14,330 nucleotides of DNA from an uncultured Ruminococcus sp. GTDB taxonomy: Bacteria > Bacillota > Clostridia > Oscillospirales > Acutalibacteraceae. The stretch spans positions 1 through 14,330 of the forward strand of contig CADCOF010000049.1 in assembly GCA_902802975.1 (NCBI GenBank), written 5' to 3'. Position 1 is the stretch's first letter. Each line of letters starts with the position of its first letter. Below are positions 6,963 to 14,273 of the stretch, one piece after another. The translations under genes and the position numbers were made by a program. The notes beneath the pieces were generated by a model, which was not told where the DNA came from, did no database searches, and saw only the letters and a list, made by a program, of their open reading frames with translations.

Positions 6963-6995
6963 GAATTAGGAATGAGGAATGAGGAATGAGGAATT
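6957..6995 (+). repeat. Tandem heptamer array AATKAGG x5
   Basis: Five consecutive 7-base units are visible: AATTAGG (6957-6963, 6964-6970) and AATGAGG (6971-6977, 6978-6984, 6985-6991), ending in AATTC. The TAG stop of the TsaD-like gene is inside the first unit. The array begins immediately after a 13-base sequence that recurs at 14229-14241. Confidence 0.9.
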
Positions 6996-7067
6996 CAATG
7001 TGCACATTTCACATTGATAATAGTTCCAAATATATAGAGAGAACAAACGATATCCCGCGGGTGCGGG
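6996..7067 (+). repeat. Inverted repeats in the xseA leader
   Basis: CAATGTG (6996-7002) and CACATTG (7010-7016) form a perfect 7-bp inverted repeat around a 7-base loop. Further on, CCCGC-GGGT-GCGGG (7054-7067) forms a 5-bp hairpin a few bases before the xseA ribosome site and is followed by an A-rich stretch, not a T-run. The first belongs with the heptamer array as part of a likely extragenic element; the second might affect xseA translation. Neither looks like a terminator, so transcription probably continues into xseA. Confidence 0.55.
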
Positions 7068-7091
7068 CAAAAATACGAAAGGAATGGTTGT

Positions 7092-8294
7092 ATGACTGCT
7101 GCTGTGCTGACAGTATCGCAGGTGAATAGCTATGTCAAGCAAAGCCTTGACGGGGACAGAAAACTGCAAAATATTTTTGTGAATGGTGAAATATCGAACT
7201 TCAAGGGCAACTATTCCTCGGGTCATTGGTATTTTACATTGAAAGATAACAGAAGTGCGATAAGTGCCGTTATGTTCTCAAACAACAACGCGCGCGTGCG
7301 CTTCAAGCCGCAGGACGGAATGAAGGTTATTGTGTCGGGAAGAGTGTCGCTTTATGAAGTGACGGGACAATATCAATTTTATGTAGATAGTATGCAGCCC
7401 GACGGTAAAGGCGGAATTGCGCTTGCGTATGAACAGCTGCGCGATAAGCTGCAGGCGCAGGGGCTTTTTGACGCAAAGCATAAAATCCCGCTGCCGACGC
7501 TGCCAAAGCGTATCGGCGTTGTTTCTTCCGCGTCGGGGTCTGTTATTCAGGATATAAAAAACGTTGTGGGGCGCAGATGTCCGCTTTCGGAGATTATTCT
7601 GTATCCGTCGGCAGTTCAGGGCGAGGGCGCGGCAGAACAGCTTTCTGCGGGCGTTCGTTATTTTAACAGCACCGGTTCCGCGGACGTTATTATTATCGCA
7701 AGAGGCGGCGGGTCGATGGAGGACTTGTTCTGCTTTAACGACGAGAATCTCGTCTGGGCAATTTATGATTCGCATATCCCGATAATTTCGGCTGTCGGTC
7801 ACGAAACTGATTTTACTCTTTGTGATTTTGCCGCAGATCAGCGCGCGCCTACTCCGTCAGCGGCGGCAGAATTGGCTGTGCCCGATAGGGAAGAACTTCT
7901 TGCAGCTATAAAAGCTATAGAAAAACGAATGGAAAACAGAGCGGCTCAGTGTATGTACAGGGAATATCAGGACATTGACCGATTGAAAGATATTATTACG
8001 GCGAAGAATCCGGAAAGACAAATAGAACACCAGATGCTGTGGCTGGAGCTTTATTCCACCAGAATAAACGCGGCGGTGGAGAACAGACTCACAGCGGAAT
8101 TTGAACAGACTAACACCCTTGCGGCGCAGATAAACGCGCTCAGCCCAATCAGGCTTTTGCAGAAAGGGTATTCCGTAACAACAAAACGCGGAAAGTGTAT
8201 TACGTCGGCAAAAACACTCAAAGAGGGCGACAAGGTGACTGTTCGTTTTTCGGACGGCAGCGTACAATGTAAAGTGATTAAGGAGGCTAACTAA
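7092..8294 (+). CDS. xseA: Exodeoxyribonuclease VII large subunit
   Basis: XseA is the catalytic subunit of exonuclease VII, which degrades single-stranded DNA from both ends in repair. The 400-residue length is typical. An N-terminal OB-fold spans about residues 5-100 (VSQVNSYVKQSL, GEISNFKGNYSSGHWYFTLKD). The catalytic region shows RIGVVSSASGSVIQDI, IIIARGGGSMEDLFCFND, and AVGHETDFTLCDFAADQRAPTPS followed by AAAELAVPD. A predicted coiled-coil C-terminal half ends with the family LQKGYSVT motif. The ATG at 7092 has AAAGGA 8 bases upstream. xseB begins two bases after the stop, so the two subunits are translationally linked. Confidence 0.96.
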   Translation: MTAAVLTVSQVNSYVKQSLDGDRKLQNIFVNGEISNFKGNYSSGHWYFTLKDNRSAISAVMFSNNNARVRFKPQDGMKVIVSGRVSLYEVTGQYQFYVDSMQPDGKGGIALAYEQLRDKLQAQGLFDAKHKIPLPTLPKRIGVVSSASGSVIQDIKNVVGRRCPLSEIILYPSAVQGEGAAEQLSAGVRYFNSTGSADVIIIARGGGSMEDLFCFNDENLVWAIYDSHIPIISAVGHETDFTLCDFAADQRAPTPSAAAELAVPDREELLAAIKAIEKRMENRAAQCMYREYQDIDRLKDIITAKNPERQIEHQMLWLELYSTRINAAVENRLTAEFEQTNTLAAQINALSPIRLLQKGYSVTTKRGKCITSAKTLKEGDKVTVRFSDGSVQCKVIKEAN

Positions 8295-8296
8295 AA

Positions 8297-8503
8297 ATGG
8301 CAGATTTTGAGGCATATTCAGACGCAAAGAAGCGTTTGGAGCAGATTGCGGCAGCGCTTGAGGAGAACGATATAACTCTTGAAAAGTCAATGGAACTGTA
8401 TGAGGAGGGTGCAAGACTGGTTGCGCTTTGTTATGATAAGCTCAGTAACGCAAAGCTGAAGTTCACCACCATCTCGAACAGGGAGGCTAAAGATGGACAA
8501 TAA
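8297..8503 (+). CDS. xseB: Exodeoxyribonuclease VII small subunit
   Basis: This 68-residue helical protein binds XseA to form exonuclease VII. It has the family pattern DAKKRLEQIAAALEENDITL, EKSMELYEEGARLVALCYDKL and AKLKF. A very strong AAGGAGG precedes the ATG, located in the last codons of xseA. The stop lies 11 bases inside ispA, so xseB and ispA overlap. Confidence 0.95.
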   Translation: MADFEAYSDAKKRLEQIAAALEENDITLEKSMELYEEGARLVALCYDKLSNAKLKFTTISNREAKDGQ

Positions 8504-9365
8504 ATATTTGGCGCAGATCGAGGCGTCTCTCGATCGGCATTTGCCAAAGAGTGAATCAGTCGATAAGGTGTTGTCGGACTCAATGAGATACAGCGTGATG
8601 GCACCCGGAAAGCGCGTTCGTCCAACGCTGCTGCTTGCGTTTTGCGACGCGCTGGGCGGAAATGTCGAAAATGCACTTCCATATGCCTGTGCAGTTGAAT
8701 TTATTCACACGTATTCGCTCATACATGATGATCTGCCGTGTATGGATAACGATGATCTGCGCAGAGGACGTCCGTCAAATCATATAGCATTTGGCGAAGG
8801 AAACGCGCTGCTTGCGGGTGACGCACTTCAGGCGTTGGCGTTTGAAGTAATGCTGTCAGATGATGCTCTCGAAAAAAACGGTATCGCCGGAGCAAAGGCT
8901 GCCGGGATACTTGCGGCGCAGGCGGGTTTTTCGGGAATGGTCGGCGGTCAGGTTATTGACACCGAAACAGAGGGAAAAGCCCCTTCTCTCGATGTAATAG
9001 GCGAGATGTACGACAAAAAAACAGGCGCGCTTATTCGTGCATCGTGCATGATGGGCGCGGTTCTTGCCGGAGCAGATGACAGCGTGCTGCAGAAGGTGCG
9101 AACATATGCCGATAATGTTGGTTTTGTATTTCAGATTGTTGACGATATACTGGATATTGAATCGGACACCGAAACGCTCGGTAAACCGGTGGGCAGCGAC
9201 GAGGAAAACAATAAAGTGAATTATGTCACTATGCTTGGAATAGAAAAGAGCCGCACTCTTGCGGATAAAATGACGAGCGAGGCATGCGCCGCACTGGATC
9301 AGCTTGCGATAAAAAGCGGTTTTCTGCGCGAATTTGCCCATAAACTAGGCACCCGAACAACCTAG
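8493..9365 (+). CDS. ispA: Polyprenyl (geranyl/farnesyl) diphosphate synthase
   Basis: IspA condenses isopentenyl diphosphate with allylic diphosphates to make GPP and FPP, precursors of undecaprenyl lipid and quinones. The 290-residue protein has the first Asp-rich motif DDLPCMD (79-85, in IHDDLPCMDNDDLRRGRPSNH), KTGALIRAS (176-184), and the second motif FQIVDDILD (213-221) followed by GKPVGSDEENNKVNY. The start ATG 8493 overlaps xseB by 11 bases and has GGGAGG upstream. The C-terminus EFAHKLGTRTT and the stop fall in a structured hairpin repeat beginning about 9344, so the last six or so residues probably derive from that element. Product chain length cannot be fixed from sequence alone. 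Confidence 0.94.
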   Translation: MDNKYLAQIEASLDRHLPKSESVDKVLSDSMRYSVMAPGKRVRPTLLLAFCDALGGNVENALPYACAVEFIHTYSLIHDDLPCMDNDDLRRGRPSNHIAFGEGNALLAGDALQALAFEVMLSDDALEKNGIAGAKAAGILAAQAGFSGMVGGQVIDTETEGKAPSLDVIGEMYDKKTGALIRASCMMGAVLAGADDSVLQKVRTYADNVGFVFQIVDDILDIESDTETLGKPVGSDEENNKVNYVTMLGIEKSRTLADKMTSEACAALDQLAIKSGFLREFAHKLGTRTT

Positions 9366-9433
9366 TGCCCATGCGGGCACGGGTGGTTCGCGGCGGGCAT
9401 GCGCCCGCAGGCAGTTCGCACACGAACTTGTGC
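9344..9433 (+). repeat. Three-hairpin element spanning the ispA stop codon
   Basis: Hairpin A is GTGCCC-ATGC-GGGCAC (9365-9380), extended outward by CGAACAACC/GGTGGTTCG (9354-9362 with 9382-9390, one mismatch). Hairpin B is GCGGGC-ATGC-GCCCGC (9393-9408). Hairpin C is AGTTCG-CACA-CGAACT (9413-9428), which competes with GCACA/TGTGC (9418-9433). ACTAGG/CCTAGT (9344-9349, 9361-9366) competes with A. The regular design, identical ATGC loops and overlap with the ispA stop suggest a mobile REP/MITE-like element. No T-run follows, so it is not an ordinary terminator. It could serve as an RNA processing or stability site. Confidence 0.75.
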
Positions 9434-9456
9434 AAATAACAGATTTATCGCCTGCG

Positions 9457-9545
9457 CCCAACATTATATTTGACGCGTGCCTTGTTTTGTGTTAACAACA
9501 AAGCACGTGCGCGTATTGGGAGCGGCGGCACGCCGCCGGGGGGGG
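9457..9545 (+). repeat. Second structured segment between ispA and dxs
   Basis: An imperfect palindrome runs from CCCAA (9457-9461) to TTGGG (9516-9520), with an inner arm 9474-9488 pairing with 9495-9509 around GTGTTAA. It is followed by CGGCGG-CACG-CCGCCG (9523-9538) and an uninterrupted run of eight G (9538-9545) just before the dxs ribosome site. The GC-rich hairpin and G-run would be close enough to influence dxs translation. A weak promoter-like TTGACG (9470-9475) with TAACAA 17 bases on is also present but unconvincing. Confidence 0.55.
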
Positions 9546-9560
9546 AGTGATGGAGACACT

Positions 9561-11423
9561 ATGGATAACGAAGAGCATCATTACAAATTTCTTGATAAAA
9601 TAGATTCTCCGGATGATCTCAAAAAGCTATCAATAGATGAATTGTATGTGCTGTGCGACGAGATTCGTGATATGCTGGTAAAAGTCGTATCTCAAAACGG
9701 CGGTCACCTTTCTCCAAACCTCGGTACCGTGGAGCTTACAGTTGCACTTCATTATGTGTATGACCTCCCCCGTGATTCAATAGTGTGGGACGTTGGTCAT
9801 CAGTCGTATACACATAAAATATTGACAGGCAGACGCGATAAAATGACAACCATTCGCAAAGAAGGCGGTCTGTCAGGCTTTCCGAAACGCAGCGAGAGTA
9901 AATACGACTCATTCAATGTAGGACACAGTTCAACTTCTATTTCGGCTGCATACGGGATCGCAAGAGCGAAGCACCTGAAAAAAGATACGTCGAAAACTAT
10001 TGCAGTAATCGGCGACGGCGCGCTGACCGGCGGTCTTGCGTATGAGGGACTGAATAACGCCGGGCGCAGTCCCTGTAATTTTACTGTCGTTCTGAACGAT
10101 AACAAAATGTCTATCTCACGAAACGTTGGTTCAATTGCGTGGTACCTCACTCACATAAGAATACGCCCGGGCTATATAAAAACCAAAAAGATTGTTGAGA
10201 AAATACTCCTTCATACTCCGGTGATAGGCAATCCGATCAGAAAACTTTTGCTTAGCTCAAAATCGCAGCTTCGTATATCTGTTTACCGCAACACTATATT
10301 TGAGGATTTGGGCTTTGTTTATTACGGTCCTGTTGACGGACACGATCTGCGTTCGCTTATTCACGCGTTCAATGCCTCGAAAAATGTCACTCAGGGAGTG
10401 CTTATCCATGTCATAACAAAAAAGGGCAAGGGCTACTGCTACGCAGAGAACGACCCGAAAACGTATCACGGCGTGGGAAAATTCGATATCGATACGGGCG
10501 AGCCTGTTTCATCACGCAAAGGATATTCGGCAAAATTTGGCGAAGCAATGTGCGATTTTGCAAGCAAGGACGAGAAGCTGTGCGCTATTACTGCCGCTAT
10601 GACGTCGGGAACGGGGCTTACAAAATTCGCCGAGAAATATAAGGAGCGTTTTTTTGACGTTGGCATAGCGGAAGAACACGCCGTCACGTTTGCATGCGGA
10701 ATGGCAGTTCAGGGCATGACTCCCGTGTTTGCCGTGTATTCAACATTTTTACAGAGGAGCTATGATCAGATAATCCATGACGCGGCGCAGCAGAAGGTGC
10801 ATATCGTGCTTGCTATTGACAGAGCCGGTATTGTAGGCGATGACGGCGAGACGCACCAGGGCGTTTTTGACGTTGCTATGCTTAATGCGATACCGGGCGT
10901 TACGGTGTATTCTCCGTGCTATTTTGACGAATTGAAAATTGACCTCGACCGAGCAATTTACCATGACAGCGGCGTTGTGGCAGTGCGCTATCCCAGAGGC
11001 GGGGAGCCGTACAGACCGACAGGATTTAAATCTAAAGGTCTGTATACAATTTACGGAGACGGTAAGGACGCTGCAATTGTTACCTACGGCAGATTGTTTG
11101 CGTTTGCGGCGCAGGCGAAAGCAATACTCGAAGAAAAAAATATTAATATTACTGTAATAAAGCTGGATTGTATACGACCTATCCCCGAAGAGGCGTTGGA
11201 GACCGCTGCAAAGTTTTCAAAGGTGTACTTTTTCGAAGAGGGTATCGAACAGGGGGGAATAGGGCAGACGTTCTGTTTCAGGCTGCGTGATTTTGGATTC
11301 AGCGGGTCATTTGAGCTTACTGCGATAAAGGATAAGTACGTTCAGCAGGCAGCAGTTGAAAAAGCACTCGAAAAGCTGGGACTTGACTGCACCGGAATGG
11401 TCAATAAGCTTATGTGGAACTGA
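9561..11423 (+). CDS. dxs: 1-deoxy-D-xylulose-5-phosphate synthase
   Basis: DXS joins pyruvate and glyceraldehyde 3-phosphate, using thiamine diphosphate, in the first step of the MEP isoprenoid pathway; DXP also feeds thiamine and pyridoxal synthesis. The 620-residue length is typical. Motifs include GGHLSPNLGTVELTVALHYV (47-66), DVGHQSYTHKILTGR, the ThDP-binding pair GDGALTGG (151-158) and NDN (179-181), GPVDGHD, the catalytic Glu in GIAEEHAVTF (Glu about 371), and DRAGIVGDDGETHQGVFD (420-437). I start at ATG 9561 because GGAG lies 5 bases upstream and the following DSPDDLKKLS matches the family N-terminus; an in-frame start at 9477 would add 28 residues translated from hairpin-repeat DNA. 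A 195-base gap separates it from ispA, the largest in the operon. Confidence 0.96.
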   Translation: MDNEEHHYKFLDKIDSPDDLKKLSIDELYVLCDEIRDMLVKVVSQNGGHLSPNLGTVELTVALHYVYDLPRDSIVWDVGHQSYTHKILTGRRDKMTTIRKEGGLSGFPKRSESKYDSFNVGHSSTSISAAYGIARAKHLKKDTSKTIAVIGDGALTGGLAYEGLNNAGRSPCNFTVVLNDNKMSISRNVGSIAWYLTHIRIRPGYIKTKKIVEKILLHTPVIGNPIRKLLLSSKSQLRISVYRNTIFEDLGFVYYGPVDGHDLRSLIHAFNASKNVTQGVLIHVITKKGKGYCYAENDPKTYHGVGKFDIDTGEPVSSRKGYSAKFGEAMCDFASKDEKLCAITAAMTSGTGLTKFAEKYKERFFDVGIAEEHAVTFACGMAVQGMTPVFAVYSTFLQRSYDQIIHDAAQQKVHIVLAIDRAGIVGDDGETHQGVFDVAMLNAIPGVTVYSPCYFDELKIDLDRAIYHDSGVVAVRYPRGGEPYRPTGFKSKGLYTIYGDGKDAAIVTYGRLFAFAAQAKAILEEKNINITVIKLDCIRPIPEEALETAAKFSKVYFFEEGIEQGGIGQTFCFRLRDFGFSGSFELTAIKDKYVQQAAVEKALEKLGLDCTGMVNKLMWN

Positions 11424-11437
11424 GGAAGTGTTTTGTT

Positions 11438-12247
11438 TTGGCAAAAAAGAAACGACTTGACGTAATGCTGTATGAGCGGGGTTTTGCCGAAAGCCGCGAG
11501 AAGGCGAAAGCAATAATAATGTCGGGCATAGTTTATGTTGACAACCAAAAGGCAGATAAGCCGGGCGCGGATTATTCGGAAGATGTGTCAATTGAGGTGA
11601 GAGGCAGCACGCTGAAATATGTCAGCAGAGGCGGACTCAAGCTCGAAAAAGCAATGTCTGTTTTTCCGATATCGCTCAGCGGCTGCATTACTATGGATAT
11701 CGGCGCGTCTACAGGCGGATTTACAGATTGCATGCTGCAAAATAACGCATTGAAGGTCTATTCGATAGACGTGGGTTACGGTCAGTTGGCATGGAAACTG
11801 CGCAATGACAGCCGCGTTGTAAATCTTGAGAGGACGAATTTTCGTTATGTTACACGGGAGCAAGTACCCGATGAGATAGACTTTTTCAGCGTTGATGTGT
11901 CGTTTATTTCATTAAAAAAGATACTTCCCGTGGCGAGGGAGCTTTTGAAGGACGGCGGCAGCGGTGTGTGTCTGATCAAGCCTCAGTTTGAGGCGGGGCG
12001 CGAGAATGTCGGAAAAAATGGCGTTGTGCGTGACGCGAAGATACATCTTTCTGTGATAAAGGATATAACCGAATTTACGGCGGAGATCGGGTTTGACGTC
12101 ATCGGGCTGGATTTTTCGCCCGTAAAGGGTCCCGAGGGAAATATAGAGTATTTGATGTACATAAAAAAATGCAGCGGCGCAGGCACTGTGGCAGAAGCAG
12201 ATGCAGCGGAAGTAGTTCGCCGCTCACATGGAGAGCTGGATAAGTAG
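11438..12247 (+). CDS. tlyA: TlyA/YqxC-family rRNA 2'-O-methyltransferase (putative hemolysin homologue)
   Basis: TlyA-type enzymes 2'-O-methylate ribosomal RNA; the mycobacterial one modifies both subunits and gives capreomycin sensitivity. The 269-residue protein has an N-terminal S4 RNA-binding domain (1-60, KKRLDVMLYERGFAESREKA) and an FtsJ-like Rossmann methyltransferase domain with DIGASTGGFTD (87-97). The K-D-K-E tetrad of the family appears at about Lys68 (SRGGLKLE), Asp153 (SVDVSFISL), Lys181 (CLIKPQFE) and Glu237 (GNIEYLM). I choose TTG 11438 as start, giving the usual MAKKKRLD opening, with GAGGAAG 10 bases upstream; a GTG at 11414 inside dxs would add eight residues. It begins 14 bases after dxs. 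Confidence 0.92.
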   Translation: MAKKKRLDVMLYERGFAESREKAKAIIMSGIVYVDNQKADKPGADYSEDVSIEVRGSTLKYVSRGGLKLEKAMSVFPISLSGCITMDIGASTGGFTDCMLQNNALKVYSIDVGYGQLAWKLRNDSRVVNLERTNFRYVTREQVPDEIDFFSVDVSFISLKKILPVARELLKDGGSGVCLIKPQFEAGRENVGKNGVVRDAKIHLSVIKDITEFTAEIGFDVIGLDFSPVKGPEGNIEYLMYIKKCSGAGTVAEADAAEVVRRSHGELDK

Positions 12248-12281
12248 ATTTGATATAGAATATACTTTAAGGTGAATTGTT

Positions 12282-13139
12282 ATGAAAATCGCAATAATTC
12301 CATATGCCGGGAAGGCTGAAGCTGTGTTTTATGCGCGCAATGTTATCAAGCATTTGCGTGATCACGACTGCAGTTTTGCCATCCCGTCTGCTTTTTCAAA
12401 CAGTATCAAGTGCGACAGCGGAGAATATTTCGACAGTGAGTTTGACGCGGTGAAAAACGCCGATCTGGCGGTATCGATAGGCGGTGACGGAACGATAATC
12501 CACACTGCGAAGGATGCAGCCGTGCTGGGTAAACCGGTGCTTGGCGTGAACTGCGGAAGAGTGGGATTTGTTGCAGGGCTGGAGCCTGGAGAGCTTTCGA
12601 TGTTAAGCCGGCTTTTCACCGGAGAATATACAGTTGACGAGAGAATGCTGCTTGAGGTTGATATCAAGAAAAAGGGCATTTGCAGCAGATCATACGCGCT
12701 TAATGACGTGACAGTGACAAACGGCGCAATATCCAGAATGATCGATCTTGACGTGTATCTCAACGGTGAGCCGATAAATTCATACCGCGCCGACGGCGTT
12801 ATTGTTGCTACGCCCACGGGTTCGACAGCGTATTCGCTGTCTGCGGGCGGTCCTGTGATCGAGCCGCATATGAAATGTATGTTGATGACGCCGATATGTC
12901 CTCATTCTCTTTTTTCGCGTTCGGTTTTGTTTTCGGACGATTCCGAGGTGATGATCTGCAAAGGCAGCGCAAGCCGCACAGACCCATATGTTACGGTTGA
13001 CGGCAGAAATTCGGAGAAGATAGTTGGCGGCGATTCGGTAACTATGAGGCGTGCACCGTGCGCGGCAAAATTTATAAAACTGAACAATAAAAATTTCTAT
13101 CGTATTTTGAATGAAAAGCTAAACGAAAGGATGTGCTGA
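12282..13139 (+). CDS. nadK: NAD kinase
   Basis: NadK phosphorylates NAD to NADP, the only source of NADP. The 285-residue protein has the family GGDGT motif (67-71) in AVSIGGDGTIIHTA, LGVNCGRVGFVAGL (87-100), the substrate-binding ALND (139-142, more often ALNE), RADGVIVATPTGSTAYSLSAGGP (169-191) and TVDGR near the C-terminus. Start ATG 12282 has AAGGTG 7 bases upstream. It stands between tlyA and argR, as in many Clostridia but not in the B. subtilis cluster. The argR gene starts one base after its stop. Confidence 0.95.
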   Translation: MKIAIIPYAGKAEAVFYARNVIKHLRDHDCSFAIPSAFSNSIKCDSGEYFDSEFDAVKNADLAVSIGGDGTIIHTAKDAAVLGKPVLGVNCGRVGFVAGLEPGELSMLSRLFTGEYTVDERMLLEVDIKKKGICSRSYALNDVTVTNGAISRMIDLDVYLNGEPINSYRADGVIVATPTGSTAYSLSAGGPVIEPHMKCMLMTPICPHSLFSRSVLFSDDSEVMICKGSASRTDPYVTVDGRNSEKIVGGDSVTMRRAPCAAKFIKLNNKNFYRILNEKLNERMC

Positions 13140-13140
13140 G

Positions 13141-13590
13141 ATGAAGGAAAGCCGACAAGAAATGCTTACTAAGCTTATCCGGGATAAACAAATCGCCACG
13201 CAGGATGATTTAATAGCCGAACTGCGTAAAGCCGGATTTGTGGCAACTCAGGCTACTATCTCTCGTGACATCAAGCAGCTGCAGCTGATAAAGCGTAAAT
13301 CAAAATCGGGAAAGTATTACTACGCGCTGCCCGATTCGAATTACGATCAGTCCGCGGATAGGCTGCAGTTTATGCTTAATTCAGCGGCAACTGTGATAGA
13401 CCATGCGGGCAATTTGGTTGTAATCAAAACTGAAGTCGGAATGGCTCAGGCACTGTGCGCGTCGATAGATTCCGCAGATTGTGAAGATATTGTCGGCACG
13501 ATTGCAGGCGACGATACAATTTTTATTGCGGTGAAAACGCAGGAAAAAGCCGTCTCTCTCGCGGCAAAGCTGCGCAAAGGAAATATTTAG
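13141..13590 (+). CDS. argR: Arginine repressor
   Basis: ArgR/AhrC is a hexameric arginine-sensing regulator that represses arginine synthesis and activates its catabolism. The 149-residue protein has an N-terminal winged helix (about 1-70) with ATQATISRDIKQLQL (35-49) as recognition helix, and a C-terminal oligomerisation and arginine-binding domain ending in VGTIAGDDTIFIAV (118-131) with the conserved Asp pair. AAAGG lies about 9 bases before the ATG. It is apparently the last gene of the operon here; recN, which follows it in many Firmicutes, is absent and repeat-rich DNA begins within ten bases of its stop. Confidence 0.96.
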   Translation: MKESRQEMLTKLIRDKQIATQDDLIAELRKAGFVATQATISRDIKQLQLIKRKSKSGKYYYALPDSNYDQSADRLQFMLNSAATVIDHAGNLVVIKTEVGMAQALCASIDSADCEDIVGTIAGDDTIFIAVKTQEKAVSLAAKLRKGNI

Positions 13591-13596
13591 ATCAGT

Positions 13597-13696
13597 GTGG
13601 AGAGTTGAGAGGGCGGACAAAAGCAGATTAATAAAAAGTTTTTTGCGCAGCTTTTTTTCAAAAAAGCTGCCGAGGGTGTGGGGCGAGCAGCCCCAC
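13597..13696 (+). repeat. Repeat-rich segment after argR (direct repeat plus two hairpins)
   Basis: GTGGAGAGTTGAG (13597-13609) matches 14215-14227 at 12 of 13 bases. Then GCAGCTTTTT-TTCA-AAAAAGCTGC (13647-13670) forms a 10-bp perfect stem, and GTGGGGC-GAGCA-GCCCCAC (13678-13696) a 7-bp stem. A T7 run at 13707-13713 lies too far from the last stem for a standard terminator, though some termination after argR here is possible. The overall look is of an extragenic repeat composite. Confidence 0.6.
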
Positions 13697-13730
13697 AAAA
13701 TAGCTGTTTTTTTAAAACGAGGTGACAGTT

Positions 13731-14246
13731 ATGAAAGGTAAGAAAATCACAAGCCTTATGTGCGCAGGCGCACTGCTCTTCGGTTTTGCCGCAGCCCCGA
13801 TAAGCACAGCGCAGGCGTACACCGTCAGCGACCGGCAAAGAGGCGATCCGGCATACGAAATGCCATTGGAAGTCAAGGCTCGATATGATGAAGGGCGCAA
13901 TCACTACTTTGATATTCAGGCATACCTTACCGATTCGGGCTTGGATACAGACAAAATGCTCAGCGACGAGTTTGAGCACGACCTCATCATGCCCGGCGAT
14001 ACGTTCGAGATCCCCATATATATAACCGAGGGGCATACGGTTTTCTATATGGGCGCTGCAAACGGCGGCGATGATACCACCGTGCCTAATTACAACAGCA
14101 TAACGACCGATTATCTCTCATCTGAGTATTTCTACAAGGGTTATGAGTACAGCGGAGATGTCACTCCTATTAAAATCGTTACAAAAACCTTCGGCACAGG
14201 TGCTGACAGTCGAAGTGGAGAGTGGAGGTGTTTTGCTAATTCGTAA
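13731..14246 (+). CDS. Secreted protein of unknown function, C-terminus probably replaced by a repeat
   Basis: I do not recognise the family. The 171-residue product begins with a clear Sec signal peptide (KK at 4-5, hydrophobic LMCAGALLFGFAAAP, likely cut after AQA at about residue 29). The mature part has FDIQAYLTDSG, LIMPGDTFEIPIYITEG (beta-strand-like, faintly cohesin-like) and an Asp/Gly/Tyr-rich region. The final residues SRSGEWRCFANS are encoded by GTGGAGAGTGGAG and TGTTTTGCTAATT, both of which recur at other gene borders in this window, so the natural C-terminus is probably missing or displaced downstream. ATG 13731 has GAGGTGA 5 bases upstream; GTG 13722 would overlap that site. It lies where recN is usually found. 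Confidence 0.6.
   Translation: MKGKKITSLMCAGALLFGFAAAPISTAQAYTVSDRQRGDPAYEMPLEVKARYDEGRNHYFDIQAYLTDSGLDTDKMLSDEFEHDLIMPGDTFEIPIYITEGHTVFYMGAANGGDDTTVPNYNSITTDYLSSEYFYKGYEYSGDVTPIKIVTKTFGTGADSRSGEWRCFANS
14215..14241 (+). repeat. Repeat block inside the 3' end of the secreted-protein gene
   Basis: GTGGAGAGTGGAG (14215-14227) is near-identical to 13597-13609, and TGTTTTGCTAATT (14229-14241) is identical to 6948-6960. Both lie in the last codons of the open reading frame, before a TAA at 14244-14246. Confidence 0.75.
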
Positions 14247-14273
14247 TGCAGACTGTGCCAAAAGTTCTGAGCA

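Noticed and set aside
6957..6995. CRISPR-like array
   Set aside because: The units are 7 bases with no spacers and no cas genes; it is a simple tandem repeat.
7054..7067. Terminator between the TsaD-like gene and xseA
   Set aside because: It is a 5-bp hairpin followed by CAAAAA rather than a T-run, so it does not end plus-strand transcripts.
9477..9560. Upstream dxs start at 9477 adding 28 residues
   Set aside because: The extra peptide is translated hairpin repeat, while GGAG and ATG at 9561 fit the family start.
9366..9560. Thiamine riboswitch before dxs, since DXS uses ThDP
   Set aside because: I could not find the conserved CUGAGA and ACCUGA-type core motifs; the structure is made of simple repeat hairpins.
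13647..13713. Rho-independent terminator after argR
   Set aside because: Stems exist, but the T7 run is about 10 bases beyond the last one and the first stem is followed by CGAGGG. It was kept as repeat rather than called a terminator.
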